A stretch of DNA of 64,000 nucleotides from Komagataeibacter xylinus (lineage in GTDB: Bacteria; Pseudomonadota; Alphaproteobacteria; Acetobacterales; Acetobacteraceae): NCBI RefSeq assembly GCF_031081985.1, contig NZ_JARWSK010000001.1, forward strand, positions 62,001 to 126,000, read 5' to 3'. Below the pieces are notes generated by a model. It was not told where the DNA came from and did not search any database. It worked only from the letters and a program-made list of their open reading frames with translations. This document shows positions 47,218 to 57,034 of this stretch, in pieces (the first letter of the stretch is position 1; every line of letters begins with the position of its first letter). A program made the translations under genes and the position numbers.

Positions 47218-48147
47218 TCAGTATTTCTCCGGCACGAACATGGTCTCGGGCACGGGCTGGCGAATGTAGTCCGGGCTGTAAACCCGCTCGGGCAGGCGCA
47301 CCTCGGGTTTTTGAACCTCATGGTATGGCACCTGCGAGAGCAGGTGGCTGATGCAGTTGAGGCGGGCTTTCTTCTTGTTGTCCGCGCGCACGATCCACCA
47401 GGGGGCTTCATCAATGTTCGAGCGTTCGAGCATGATTTCCTTGGCCAGGGTGTAGGATTCCCAGCGACGGCGGCTTTCAAGGTCCATCGGGCTAAGTTTC
47501 CACTGCTTCAGCGGGTCTTCCATGCGGGCGCGGAAGCGCAGTTCCTGCTCGTCATCGGAAATGGAAAACCAGTATTTGACAATCTGGATGCCGCTGCGCA
47601 CCAGCATGCGCTCGAATTCTGGCACGGAGCGGAAGAACTCGTCATATTCCTCATCGGTGCAGAAATTCATCACGCGCTCGACGCCTGCGCGGTTGTACCA
47701 GCTCCGGTCAAACAGCACGATCTCGCCTGCGGCGGGCAGGTGGGCCACGTAACGCTGGAAATACCACTGCGTGCGCTCGCGGTCATTGGGGGCGGGCAGG
47801 GCGGCCACGCGGCAGATGCGCGGGTTGAGGCGCTGGGTAATGCGCTTGATCACCCCGCCCTTGCCCGCCGCGTCACGCCCTTCACAGATCACGACAAGGC
47901 GGTGGCCGGTCTCCTTCACCCAGTCCTGCAGCGTGACCAGTTCGCCCTGCAGGCGCAGCAGTTCGCGGAAGTAGTTTTTTCTGAACCCGGTGTCTTCCGC
48001 CCCATTTTCCGAACCGAGGCGGGCATCATCGAGTTCGAGTTCAATTTCCTCGTCAATGTCATCAAGCACCTCCTCGCGCAGGCGGTCGCGGTCTGACGGG
48101 GCTTTGGGGGCGTTGCGGGTGTCGTTCATGTCAGGTGTCGTTTCCAT
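47218..48147 (-). CDS. ppk2: Polyphosphate kinase 2
   Basis: A 309-residue PPK2-family enzyme that transfers phosphate between polyphosphate and nucleotides. It shows the Walker A motif GRDAAGKGG, ITQRLNPR, ERTQWYFQRYVAHLPAAGEIVLFDRSWYNRAGVERVM (lid and Walker B) and KYWFSISDDEQELRF. The N-terminus (about 1-50) is an acidic, Glu/Asp-rich extension. It lies 12 bases after the PiT phosphate transporter gene on the same strand, so the pair is probably co-transcribed and links phosphate uptake to polyphosphate turnover. Confidence 0.94.
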   Translation of the reverse strand: METTPDMNDTRNAPKAPSDRDRLREEVLDDIDEEIELELDDARLGSENGAEDTGFRKNYFRELLRLQGELVTLQDWVKETGHRLVVICEGRDAAGKGGVIKRITQRLNPRICRVAALPAPNDRERTQWYFQRYVAHLPAAGEIVLFDRSWYNRAGVERVMNFCTDEEYDEFFRSVPEFERMLVRSGIQIVKYWFSISDDEQELRFRARMEDPLKQWKLSPMDLESRRRWESYTLAKEIMLERSNIDEAPWWIVRADNKKKARLNCISHLLSQVPYHEVQKPEVRLPERVYSPDYIRQPVPETMFVPEKY

Positions 48148-48159
48148 TTGCAGTGCGCC

Positions 48160-49515
48160 TTACCAGCTCAGCACGTAGAACAGGCCGGCGGCGATGGTGA
48201 TGGTGACAGGCAGGGTAAAGACCCATGCCAGCGCGATCTTGACCAGCATGCCCCGGTTGATGCCCGAGCCCGAGCCGAGCATGGTGCCCGCGATACCGGC
48301 GGTGATGATGTGCGTGGTGCTGACCGGCAGCCCGGTATAGCCCGCCGTTGCGATCAGGCCTGCGCCCACCAGCTCGGCCGAGGCGCCCTGCGCGGGGGTG
48401 AGGTGCGTGTTGCCGATCTTCTCGCCCAGCGTGTGTACGATGCGCTTGTAGCCAATCATGGTGCCAATGCCCAGGCACAGCGCGCTGAGCAGGCGCACCC
48501 ACCACGGCGCGTATTCCACTACCGGGCGCATCTGGTTGCTTAGGGTTTTGGCGCTGGCGCGGTCATGCGCCGAGGCCTGCGTGTTGAGCGAGACAGCCTT
48601 CAGCCCGGCCACGACTTCATACAGGTCGGCGCGCAACTGCGAGGGCACGACCGCATCGGGCGTGGTCTGGGCCAGGCGGTTGACCGAGGCAATGGCTTCA
48701 TCGCGCAGGCCGTCATGGTCGTATTGCGTAATCAGCGGGACCGCGTCGGTGGCGTATTGGGCAATATGGCTGATCTGGGGCTTACTGTCGGGGGCGAGGG
48801 CAAAGGTTGCGGGCAGGATGCCGATGATGGTCAGCATGATGAGGCCGATGCTTTTCTGCCCGTCATTGCTGCCGTGCGAGAAGCTGACGCCGGTGCAGGT
48901 CAGGATCAGCAGGCCGCGCACCCAGCCGCGCGTGGGCTTGTCGCCCTGCGGCGGCTGATACAGTTCGGGGTCACGCACCAGGTGCCTGAGGATGAAATAC
49001 AGCCCGCCCGCGCCAATCAGCCCCAGCAGGGGCGAGATGGCCAGAGCGCGCAGGATCTTCCAGATCTGTGACCAGTCAACGCTGTTGCCAATGGCGCGGG
49101 TGTGCAGCAGCGCATCGCCAATGGCAATGCCGATCAGCGCGCCAATGACGCAGTGCGAACTGGAATTGGGGATGCCGAACCACCAGGTAAACAGGTTCCA
49201 CGCCAGCGCCGTGCCAAACAGGGCAATGAGCATGGGCACCGCCGGGTCGCCATTGGGCGGCGAGAGCACATCGGCAGGCAGCAGTTCCACCAGCCCGTAG
49301 GCGACGCTGATGCCACCAAGCACCACGCCCACGAAGTTCATCAGCCCCGACCAGATCACGGCGGTGCGTGGCTTGAGCGATTTGGTATAGATGACGGTGG
49401 CGACCGCGTTGGCCGTATCATGAAAGCCGTTGACGAATTCGAATACGCACACCAGCGCAAAGCATACGATCAGCGCCAGGATGGAAAAAGTTGAATAGGG
49501 TGCAAAATGGAGCAT
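48160..49515 (-). CDS. Low-affinity inorganic phosphate transporter (PiT family)
   Basis: About 451 residues. The duplicated PHO4-family signature is present at both ends: FVNGFHDTANAVATVIYT near the N-terminus and VSFSHGSNDGQKSIGLI centrally, and a third block (GLPVSTTHIITAGIAGTMLG) near the C-terminus. These proteins take up metal-phosphate with protons. A soluble insert of about 100 residues (near 250-350) lies between the two halves. ATG at 49515 is preferred; an in-frame ATG at 49527 is possible. Upstream of ppk2 in one transcription unit. Confidence 0.93.
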   Translation of the reverse strand: MLHFAPYSTFSILALIVCFALVCVFEFVNGFHDTANAVATVIYTKSLKPRTAVIWSGLMNFVGVVLGGISVAYGLVELLPADVLSPPNGDPAVPMLIALFGTALAWNLFTWWFGIPNSSSHCVIGALIGIAIGDALLHTRAIGNSVDWSQIWKILRALAISPLLGLIGAGGLYFILRHLVRDPELYQPPQGDKPTRGWVRGLLILTCTGVSFSHGSNDGQKSIGLIMLTIIGILPATFALAPDSKPQISHIAQYATDAVPLITQYDHDGLRDEAIASVNRLAQTTPDAVVPSQLRADLYEVVAGLKAVSLNTQASAHDRASAKTLSNQMRPVVEYAPWWVRLLSALCLGIGTMIGYKRIVHTLGEKIGNTHLTPAQGASAELVGAGLIATAGYTGLPVSTTHIITAGIAGTMLGSGSGINRGMLVKIALAWVFTLPVTITIAAGLFYVLSW

Positions 49516-49599
49516 GAAACAACACACCAGAAGTTATTGTCATGCCAGTCTAAGTAAAAAGTTTCTTAAAATAAATAATACTCATTCTTATTTAATATA

Positions 49600-49619
49600 A
49601 TATTCATATTTATGAATAT
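49600..49619. repeat. Perfect 9-bp AT-rich inverted repeat
   Basis: ATATTCATA and TATGAATAT flank a TT centre. It lies between the start of the PiT gene and the end of the small minus-strand gene at 49632. It could be an operator for the pit-ppk2 unit or a weak terminator of the small gene; no T tract follows. Confidence 0.5.
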
Positions 49620-49631
49620 GGAATGCCGCTT

Positions 49632-49859
49632 TCAGGCATAGCGCCGGGCAGTGTCGAGGTTGCGGGCAGGCTTGCAGCGCCCGAGGCGGAAGCGGGTGCG
49701 CGCGCGGGCCACCGCATCTTCATAGGAGGGGAGGATATCGCCATCCATCTGGGTCACGCGTTCGTGCATGGCGCGGAAGGTATAGGGTTCATCGGGGCCA
49801 TCCTGAAACACGATGCCAATGAACACACCATCAATTTCAATAACGCTGGATTCAAACAT
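49632..49859 (-). CDS. Small conserved-looking hypothetical protein (75 aa)
   Basis: Begins MFESSVIEIDGVFIGIVFQDG and ends with an Arg-rich tail. AGGA lies nine bases before the ATG. No family recognised and no membrane segment. It sits between the PiT/PPK2 unit and the divergent pst operon, so a phosphate-related role is possible but only by position. Confidence 0.65.
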   Translation of the reverse strand: MFESSVIEIDGVFIGIVFQDGPDEPYTFRAMHERVTQMDGDILPSYEDAVARARTRFRLGRCKPARNLDTARRYA

Positions 49860-50022
49860 GAGGCTCGTTCCTGCCTGTCCTTTTAGGGGGCGGAGCCGTC
49901 CTTGCCGGCCTGCCCGTTGCGGGTGCTATGCCGCATTTTTTCGGGTGGCTTCAACCTGAAATATGTGAACTTTATATGACGTGCCGCAAGTAGATATCAG
50001 GCATACATGCATGTAATGGCAG

Positions 50023-50040
50023 GCGTCATAAAAACTTCAT
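50023..50040 (+). promoter_or_regulatory. Pho-box-like PhoB site upstream of pstC
   Basis: GCGTCATAAAAACTTCAT has two TCAT half-sites 11 bases apart around an A tract and matches the consensus CTGTCATAAAACTGTCAT at 13 of 18 positions. It lies about 80 bases before pstC, where PhoB would activate the operon under phosphate limitation. Confidence 0.5.
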
Positions 50041-50121
50041 GAAAAAATCCGCATGTTATTATTGTCACGAGTCAGTCAATTCGCTTAGTGCTGCACTCAT
50101 GTCATGCATATCAGGAACTCC

Positions 50122-51099
50122 ATGATGGAAGCGTCATCCACCACAGCAGGCCAGGAGGCGGCTGCCTCCGGGCGCAACGCAGGGGGCAATGCCGGTGATA
50201 TTGCCTTTGGCGTGCTGGCACGCTTGGCCGGGTGGTCCATCCTGCTGGTCATGGCGGGCATCATCATCGTGCTGGTCAGCGGTGGGTGGCAGGCTTTTTC
50301 CACCTTCGGGCCAGGATTCATCACCAGCAAGGCGTGGAACCCCATCACGCACCATTTTGGCGCGGCGACATCGATTTTCGGCACGCTGGTCACCACGGTC
50401 GTGGCCCTTGTGTTTGCCGTGCCCTTCGCCTTTGGCGTGGCGTTCTGGCTGGTTGAAATGGCGCCCCCGGCACTTGCGCGCGTCATCGGGATGGCCGTGC
50501 AGCTTCTGGCCGCCGTGCCCTCCATCATATTTGGCATGTGGGGGTTCTTCATCGTGGTGCCGTTCATGGCGCATTATGTCGAGCCCGTGGCCACGCGCTA
50601 CCTGGGTCATGTGCCGGGCATCGGGCTGCTGTTCCGGGGCGCGCCCTATGGCACGGGCCTGCTGACCGGCGGCCTCATCCTGGCCATCATGGTCACGCCC
50701 TTCATCTGTTCGGTCATGGCCGATGTGTTCGTGTCCATCCCCGCCGTGCTCAAGGAAAGCGCCTTTGGCCTTGGGGCAACCCGGTGGGAGGTGATGCGCA
50801 AGGTGGTGCTGCCGTGGTCGCGGCAGGCGGTGATGGGTGGCATCATGCTGGGCACGGGCCGCGCCCTGGGCGAGACGATGGCCGTGACCTTCGTGATCGG
50901 CAACAGCAACCGGCTGGGCTGGTCGCTGTTCGCGCCGGGCAACACCATCGCTTCGCTGATCGCGCTGGAATTTCCTGAAAGTTCGGCCGGCAGCCTCAAG
51001 CTCTCGGCGCTGCTGGCGCTGGGTGCGATCCTGATGGTCATTTCATTCATTACCTTGGCCTGCTCGCGCATGTTTCTCCAGCGCGGCATAAAGAACTAG
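50122..51099 (+). CDS. pstC: Phosphate ABC transporter permease PstC
   Basis: About 325 residues, six membrane helices, with the binding-protein-dependent permease motif near the C-terminal half (EAA-like LKESAFGLGATRWEVMRKVVLPWSRQAVMGGIMLG) and the typical FWLVEMAPP and GMWGFFIVVPF helices. With PstA it forms the membrane channel of the high-affinity phosphate importer. Start at 50122 chosen because AGGA lies just upstream; an ATG at 50104 is also in frame. Unusually, no pstS (binding protein) gene precedes it; the binding protein must be encoded elsewhere. Confidence 0.93.
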   Translation: MMEASSTTAGQEAAASGRNAGGNAGDIAFGVLARLAGWSILLVMAGIIIVLVSGGWQAFSTFGPGFITSKAWNPITHHFGAATSIFGTLVTTVVALVFAVPFAFGVAFWLVEMAPPALARVIGMAVQLLAAVPSIIFGMWGFFIVVPFMAHYVEPVATRYLGHVPGIGLLFRGAPYGTGLLTGGLILAIMVTPFICSVMADVFVSIPAVLKESAFGLGATRWEVMRKVVLPWSRQAVMGGIMLGTGRALGETMAVTFVIGNSNRLGWSLFAPGNTIASLIALEFPESSAGSLKLSALLALGAILMVISFITLACSRMFLQRGIKN

Positions 51100-51113
51100 G
51101 GAAGTAGCCTTAC

Positions 51114-52010
51114 ATGTCAGCCCAGAAAGTACAGGCCGGGGCCACGGACGGGTGGCAGCGCGGTGGCGCACAGGCCGTGCGGCGCAGGATTGTCGAGCGG
51201 CTGGTCAACGTGGCGTGTTCCATCGCCACCGTGGTTGTCCTGTTCCTGCTGTTTTCGATTTTATGGACACTGGTCACGCGCGGCGCGGCAGGGCTGTCGC
51301 TTTCAACCTTCCTGCACAGCACGGCAGCGCCCGGCAGTGGCGGGGGACTTGCCAACGCCATCGTGGGCAGTTGCGAACAGACCCTGCTTGCCGCCCTGCT
51401 CGGCACGCCCGTTGGCATGCTGACCGGCATTTACCTGTCGGAATTCAGCCATGACGGGAAAATTGTCTCGTTCGTGCGCTTCGTGTCGGACATGATGCTG
51501 TCCGTGCCTTCCATCCTTGTCGGGCTGTTCGTCTATCTTGTGGTGGTGGAGCCTGCGGGGCATTTCTCGGGCATGGCGGGCACGCTGGCGCTGGCCATCC
51601 TGTTCATTCCCATCGTGGTGCGCACGACCGAAGACATGCTGCACCTCGTGCCCCGCGCCATGCGTGAAGCCGCCTATGCGCTGGGCGCGCCGGGCTGGCG
51701 GGTGATTGTAAGCATCTGCCTGCGCGCGGCGCGTGGCGGCATCATGACCGGCATTTTGCTGGCCCTGGCCCGCATCTCGGGCGAGACGGCGCCGCTGCTC
51801 TTTACCTCTCTTGGCAACCTGAACTGGTCCACCAACCTCAACGCGCCGATGGCAAGCCTGCCTGTTACCATCTATCAATATGCCGGTTCGGCCTATGACG
51901 ACTGGGTGCAGATGGCCTGGACCGGCGCGCTGCTGATTACGGTTGCGGTGCTGGCAACCAACATCTTCGCCCGCTGGTGGCTCTCGCGTAATGGAACCGC
52001 ATCATCATGA
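51114..52010 (+). CDS. pstA: Phosphate ABC transporter permease PstA
   Basis: 298 residues, six membrane helices. [23 protein letters not shown] marks the N-terminal part, [15 protein letters not shown] the family core, and [20 protein letters not shown] the EAA loop that contacts the ATPase. It lies 14 bases after pstC, and its stop overlaps the pstB start (ATGA). Partner of PstC in phosphate import. Confidence 0.94.
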   Translation: MSAQKVQAGATDGWQRGGAQAVRRRIVERLVNVACSIATVVVLFLLFSILWTLVTRGAAGLSLSTFLHSTAAPGSGGGLANAIVGSCEQTLLAALLGTPVGMLTGIYLSEFSHDGKIVSFVRFVSDMMLSVPSILVGLFVYLVVVEPAGHFSGMAGTLALAILFIPIVVRTTEDMLHLVPRAMREAAYALGAPGWRVIVSICLRAARGGIMTGILLALARISGETAPLLFTSLGNLNWSTNLNAPMASLPVTIYQYAGSAYDDWVQMAWTGALLITVAVLATNIFARWWLSRNGTASS

Positions 52011-52804
52011 ATACCGTTCTTATGGATAACAGGCCCGCCCAGGCGCAGATGGCCCCGGCCATCGCCATTCGCAACCTTGATTTCTGGTATGGCGAGAACC
52101 ACGCGCTGCGCGGCATCTCGCTTGATTTCCCCACCCGGCAGGTGACCGGCATGATCGGGCCTTCGGGGTGTGGCAAGTCAACGCTGCTGCGCATCCTCAA
52201 CCGAATGTATGACCTCTATCCCGGCCAGCGCGCCATGGGGGAGGTGCTGTTTGATGGCCGCAACATCCTCTCGCCCGGTATTGACGTGAACGTGCTGCGC
52301 TCGCGCATTGGCATGGTGTTTCAGAAGCCAACGCCGTTCCCCATGTCGATCTATGACAACATCGCCTTTGGCATGCGGCTGCATGAGCGCCTCTCACGCG
52401 CCGAGATGGACCAGCGCGTGGAGAACGTGCTGCGTCGCGTGGCCCTGTGGGGCGAGGTCAAGGACCGGCTCAATGCCTCCGCCGCAGCCCTGTCTGGCGG
52501 CCAGCAGCAGCGCCTGTGCATTGCGCGCACCATTGCCACCCGGCCCGAGATCATCCTGCTTGATGAACCGACCAGCGCGCTCGATCCGATCTCGACGGCG
52601 CGGATCGAGGAACTGCTTGATGAACTCAAGCAGGAATTCTCGATTGCCATCGTCACCCATAACCTCCAGCAGGCGGCCCGCTGTGCGGATCGCGTGGCCT
52701 TTTTCTATATGGGCGAACTCGTTGAAGTGGACACGGCGGACAAGATGTTTACCGCGCCACATGAAAAGCGCACCCAGGATTACATTACCGGCCGCTTCGG
52801 TTGA
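52007..52804 (+). CDS. pstB: Phosphate ABC transporter ATPase PstB
   Basis: 265 residues with Walker [11 protein letters not shown]-loop region, signature LSGGQQQR, Walker [14 protein letters not shown] and the H-loop ([14 protein letters not shown]). NRMYDLYP and [16 protein letters not shown] are typical PstB segments. Coupled at both ends by ATGA overlaps with pstA and phoU. Powers phosphate import. Confidence 0.96.
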   Translation: MNTVLMDNRPAQAQMAPAIAIRNLDFWYGENHALRGISLDFPTRQVTGMIGPSGCGKSTLLRILNRMYDLYPGQRAMGEVLFDGRNILSPGIDVNVLRSRIGMVFQKPTPFPMSIYDNIAFGMRLHERLSRAEMDQRVENVLRRVALWGEVKDRLNASAAALSGGQQQRLCIARTIATRPEIILLDEPTSALDPISTARIEELLDELKQEFSIAIVTHNLQQAARCADRVAFFYMGELVEVDTADKMFTAPHEKRTQDYITGRFG

Positions 52805-53517
52805 TGACGAAAGACGTGATGATGCCACAGGAATCAATGCACACTGTTCAAAGTTACGAACAGGAACTTGAACAGCTTCGTTCGCTCATCAACAAGATGG
52901 GCGGCATGGTCGAGCGCCAGGTGGCGCAGGCCATTACGGCGGTGGTCGAGCATGATGAGGTCGCAGCCCTCGATGCGCCGGAAATGGACCCCCATGTTGA
53001 TGAACTCGAACGCCAGACCGAGGCGCTGGTCATCCGCCTGCTCGCCCTGCGCGCACCCATGGCGGGCGACCTGCGCGAGGTGGTGGCGGCGCTGAAGATG
53101 TCGGGCGACCTGGAGCGGATTGGCGATTGCGCGGCCTCCATCGCGCGCCGGGCCATGCGCAACGAACTGCTGTCATGCCCCATATCGCTTACGGGGCTGC
53201 ACAGCATGGGCCGGCTTGTGCAGGAAAACCTGCGCCGCACCATCGATGCGATGGACCAGCGCGACCCCGAACTCGCGCGTATTGTCTGGCAGTCCGATAC
53301 GGCGGTGGATGAACTCTATGTATCGCTGTTCCGCGAACTCGTAACCTATATGATGGAAGACCCACGCAATATCGGGCCATGCACCCATCTTTTATTCATT
53401 GCCAAGAACCTTGAACGCATTGGCGACCATGCCACCAATATTTCCGAGCGCGTCTATTACTCCGTCACCGGCAGCATCCTGCCCATCATCCGCCCGCGCG
53501 GTGGTACGTTTGACTGA
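52801..53517 (+). CDS. phoU: Phosphate-signalling protein PhoU
   Basis: 238 residues, all-helical, with two PhoU repeats. Typical motifs: [67 protein letters not shown] and the second-repeat [15 protein letters not shown]. PhoU links the Pst transporter to PhoR and represses the Pho regulon when phosphate is plentiful. Last gene of the pst operon; no phoR/phoB follows in the window. Confidence 0.95.
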   Translation: MMTKDVMMPQESMHTVQSYEQELEQLRSLINKMGGMVERQVAQAITAVVEHDEVAALDAPEMDPHVDELERQTEALVIRLLALRAPMAGDLREVVAALKMSGDLERIGDCAASIARRAMRNELLSCPISLTGLHSMGRLVQENLRRTIDAMDQRDPELARIVWQSDTAVDELYVSLFRELVTYMMEDPRNIGPCTHLLFIAKNLERIGDHATNISERVYYSVTGSILPIIRPRGGTFD

Positions 53518-53628
53518 AGCGACTGCCTGATCCCTGCCTGGCCCTGCGTGATTGCGCTGCCGCCTGTCTTTTGCAACACTTGCCCTGACAGGCAACCAGC
53601 ACTCCACCAATCAGGCAAGGTTTTTTAC

Positions 53629-54675
<1,047 letters not shown>

Positions 54676-54696
54676 CCATTTTTGCCACCCGACATG

Positions 54697-54726
54697 CCCC
54701 CTGATGATATTCCTGTTGTCAGGGGG
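54697..54726 (+). terminator. Hairpin after the aldo/keto reductase
   Basis: CCCCCTGA and TCAGGGGG form a perfect 8-bp stem around a 14-base loop, 21 bases after the reductase stop. No T tract follows. It lies directly in front of the AT-rich ORF. Confidence 0.5.
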
Positions 54727-54769
54727 ATGAAGAGACAAAATCATATATTGGCGCAATTATATATGGATC

Positions 54770-55132
54770 TTGGTATTGAAATTAAAAATATCGTTTCCTG
54801 AAAACTGTATATCAGAAATTATTATTGAGCAGAAGTTTATTCCCTGCTTATGTAAAATATCAAATAATTTTGAAATAGAATTCAAGGTTCCTCTACAACC
54901 TGCGACCGGAATTGTATTCGACTGGGATATAGAATTGATTGACGAAAGGGTTCCGGCTGGTACGGGAGGGCAATATCTGCACTATGCAAACGGAGAAATA
55001 TCGATCGTGCATATTTCAGATGATATGTATCAGATATTGGATCTGAACATGTTTTATCCATCATCCGGGTGGCGTCCTGTTATGAAAGACGGCGATTACG
55101 CTCATCTGATGAATGAGCTTTACGACGAATAA
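54770..55132 (+). CDS. AT-rich orphan ORF, unknown protein (120 aa)
   Basis: This ORF is markedly AT-rich, unlike every neighbour, which suggests horizontal acquisition. The protein is acidic and beta-rich in look (KISFPENCISEIIIEQKF, GIVFDWDIELIDERVP, DMYQILDLNMFYPS), with no signal or membrane segment. Small acidic proteins of this kind include immunity proteins of toxin systems, but I do not recognise the family. The start is a TTG without a clear ribosome binding site. A short frame starting at 54727 ends at 54801 and could have been the original N-terminus joined by a frameshift at an A-rich run. Confidence 0.5.
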   Translation: MVLKLKISFPENCISEIIIEQKFIPCLCKISNNFEIEFKVPLQPATGIVFDWDIELIDERVPAGTGGQYLHYANGEISIVHISDDMYQILDLNMFYPSSGWRPVMKDGDYAHLMNELYDE

Positions 55133-55544
55133 TAAACCCAGCCATTGCTTGTAGGAACAGTTTGGAGCCAGCACCTGAGGCGGGCTGGCAGCCGTTCATA
55201 TCTATGAATCGTGCAGGGCAGATGGAACACGCTGGTCTTGCTCGCAAATTCAAACTCTTGTGATGCCACACCGCACCATGCGCCCTGCAAACGCCCGCCC
55301 GCCCCCCTGAAACCTGCCATCCCGCCTGCCCACGGCTGCGTGAGCGCAGGGCTGCCCTGTCAGGCGCGGACATTGACACGCTACGGCCGTATATAGTCAC
55401 GATAGAGCGAGTATTGCATCAACACGCAGGGCATGGCGCAATCTGCAACCAAAGAGTGGCAATCCGTTGGCGCGTTCACACAACGCCAACCCTTGTCCGG
55501 CTATAAGGCCATCCATGCCCGCACCCTGTTAAGGATATGATGAC
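55133..55544. other. Intergenic region, no recognisable gene
   Basis: About 410 bases, GC-rich again after the AT-rich ORF. Short minus-strand frames (55080-55400) look like chance ORFs. Presumed promoter region of the semialdehyde dehydrogenase gene. Confidence 0.4.
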
Positions 55545-56915
55545 ATGAGTCCCTATCGCACCATTAACCCCGCCACCGGCCAGACGGAAAAGGTCTTTGA
55601 CCTGCATGACGATAAGGAAATGCTGGCACGCCTCGAAACCGCCCATCAGTTCTGGGAGGGTGACTGGCGCCGCCGCACCATTGCCCAGCGCCGTGACATC
55701 ATGCTCAAGGCTGCCGAGATCCTGCGCCGCGACAAGGAAAAGCACGCGCGCCTGATTTCCATCGAAATGGGCAAGATCCTGCCTGAAGCCATTGCCGAAA
55801 TCTCACTTTCAGCCGACATCCTGGCCTATTACGCCGAGAAGGCCGAGACCTTCCTCGCCCCGCGCGAGCTGCCGGTGTCGCAGGGCCATGCCAGTGTCAC
55901 CAGCGAGCCGCTGGGCATCATCTACTGCGTGGAGCCGTGGAACTTCCCCTACTACCAGCTTGCCCGCGTGGCCGCCCCCAACCTGATGGCGGGCAATGTG
56001 GTCATGGTCAAGCACGCGCCGGGCGTGCCGCAATGCGCCGTGGCGTTCGAAGAGCTGTTCCGTGAGGCAGGCGCGCCCGCAGGGGCCTACACCAACCTGT
56101 TCATCACCAATGACCAGTCCGAAAAGCTGATCGAGCGCCCCGAAATCCGTGGCGTCGCCCTGACCGGCAGCGAACGCGCCGGCAGCGCCGTGGCGGGCCA
56201 GGCAGGCCGCGCACTCAAGAAAAGCACGATGGAACTCGGCGGTTCCGATGCGTTCATCGTGCTTGATGATGCCGATCTCGACACGGTCATCCCGCTTGCG
56301 GTGCAGGCGCGCATGTCCAATAACGGCCAGGTCTGCACGGCGGCCAAGCGCATGATCGTGCACAAGTCGCTCGTTGAGGAATTCACGTCGCGCCTGAAGG
56401 TCGCGATCAATGACTTCAAATACGGCGACCCGCTCGAGCAGGGCGTAACCCACGGCCCGATGAGCAGCCAGGTGGCGATGGAACATGCCGTAGCCCAGGT
56501 GGAAAAGGCCGTGGCGCACGGGGCCAGCCTTGTTGTGGGCGGCAAGCGCATCGAGCGCGAGGGCTTCTTCATGAAGGCCGCGATCCTGACCAACGTGACC
56601 AAGGACAACCCCATTTTCTACCAGGAAATCTTTGGCCCCGTCGCCATCATCTACTCGGTGGGCAGCGAGGACGAAGCCGTAGCGCTGGCCAATGATTCGC
56701 CATACGGGCTTGGCGGCTCCATCCAGACCAGCGATGTCGAACGTGGTCGCCGCGTGGCCGCCAGGATCGATACGGGCATGGTCTTCATCAACAGCGTGAC
56801 CGGCACGGCCCCCGACCTGCCGTTTGGCGGCATCAAGAACTCCGGCTATGGCCGTGAACTGTCGGAATTCGGCATTGAGGAATTCCTGAACCGTAAGCTG
56901 GTTCACACGCCCTGA
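55545..56915 (+). CDS. NAD(P)-dependent aldehyde dehydrogenase, succinate-semialdehyde type
   Basis: A 456-residue ALDH with the cofactor region VEPWNFPYYQ, LTGSERAG, the general-base Glu230 (MELGGSDAFIV) and nucleophile Cys264 (NGQVCTAAKR), and EIFGPVAIIYSV and FGGIKNSGYGREL near the end. It matches the Sad/GabD-like group that oxidises succinate semialdehyde or related short aldehydes. AAGGA just upstream of the ATG is at good spacing. No gab genes are adjacent; it precedes a PLP ammonia-lyase gene by about 120 bases. Confidence 0.92.
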   Translation: MSPYRTINPATGQTEKVFDLHDDKEMLARLETAHQFWEGDWRRRTIAQRRDIMLKAAEILRRDKEKHARLISIEMGKILPEAIAEISLSADILAYYAEKAETFLAPRELPVSQGHASVTSEPLGIIYCVEPWNFPYYQLARVAAPNLMAGNVVMVKHAPGVPQCAVAFEELFREAGAPAGAYTNLFITNDQSEKLIERPEIRGVALTGSERAGSAVAGQAGRALKKSTMELGGSDAFIVLDDADLDTVIPLAVQARMSNNGQVCTAAKRMIVHKSLVEEFTSRLKVAINDFKYGDPLEQGVTHGPMSSQVAMEHAVAQVEKAVAHGASLVVGGKRIEREGFFMKAAILTNVTKDNPIFYQEIFGPVAIIYSVGSEDEAVALANDSPYGLGGSIQTSDVERGRRVAARIDTGMVFINSVTGTAPDLPFGGIKNSGYGRELSEFGIEEFLNRKLVHTP

Positions 56916-56928
56916 GCCATCAGGCACC

Positions 56929-56958
56929 GATCGCTCCCATCATGCGGTGGGGGCGATC
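56929..56958. terminator. Hairpin after the aldehyde dehydrogenase
   Basis: GATCGCTCCCA and TGGGGGCGATC pair over 11 positions (one T-G), starting 13 bases after the stop. No T tract, so termination strength is uncertain. Confidence 0.45.
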
Positions 56959-57034
56959 ATCCTGACACATCCCCCTAGCCGCCGCGACGGAACCGGGTCA
57001 TTCTGGTGGCCTTGCCATGTTGGAGGAGGGGGCG

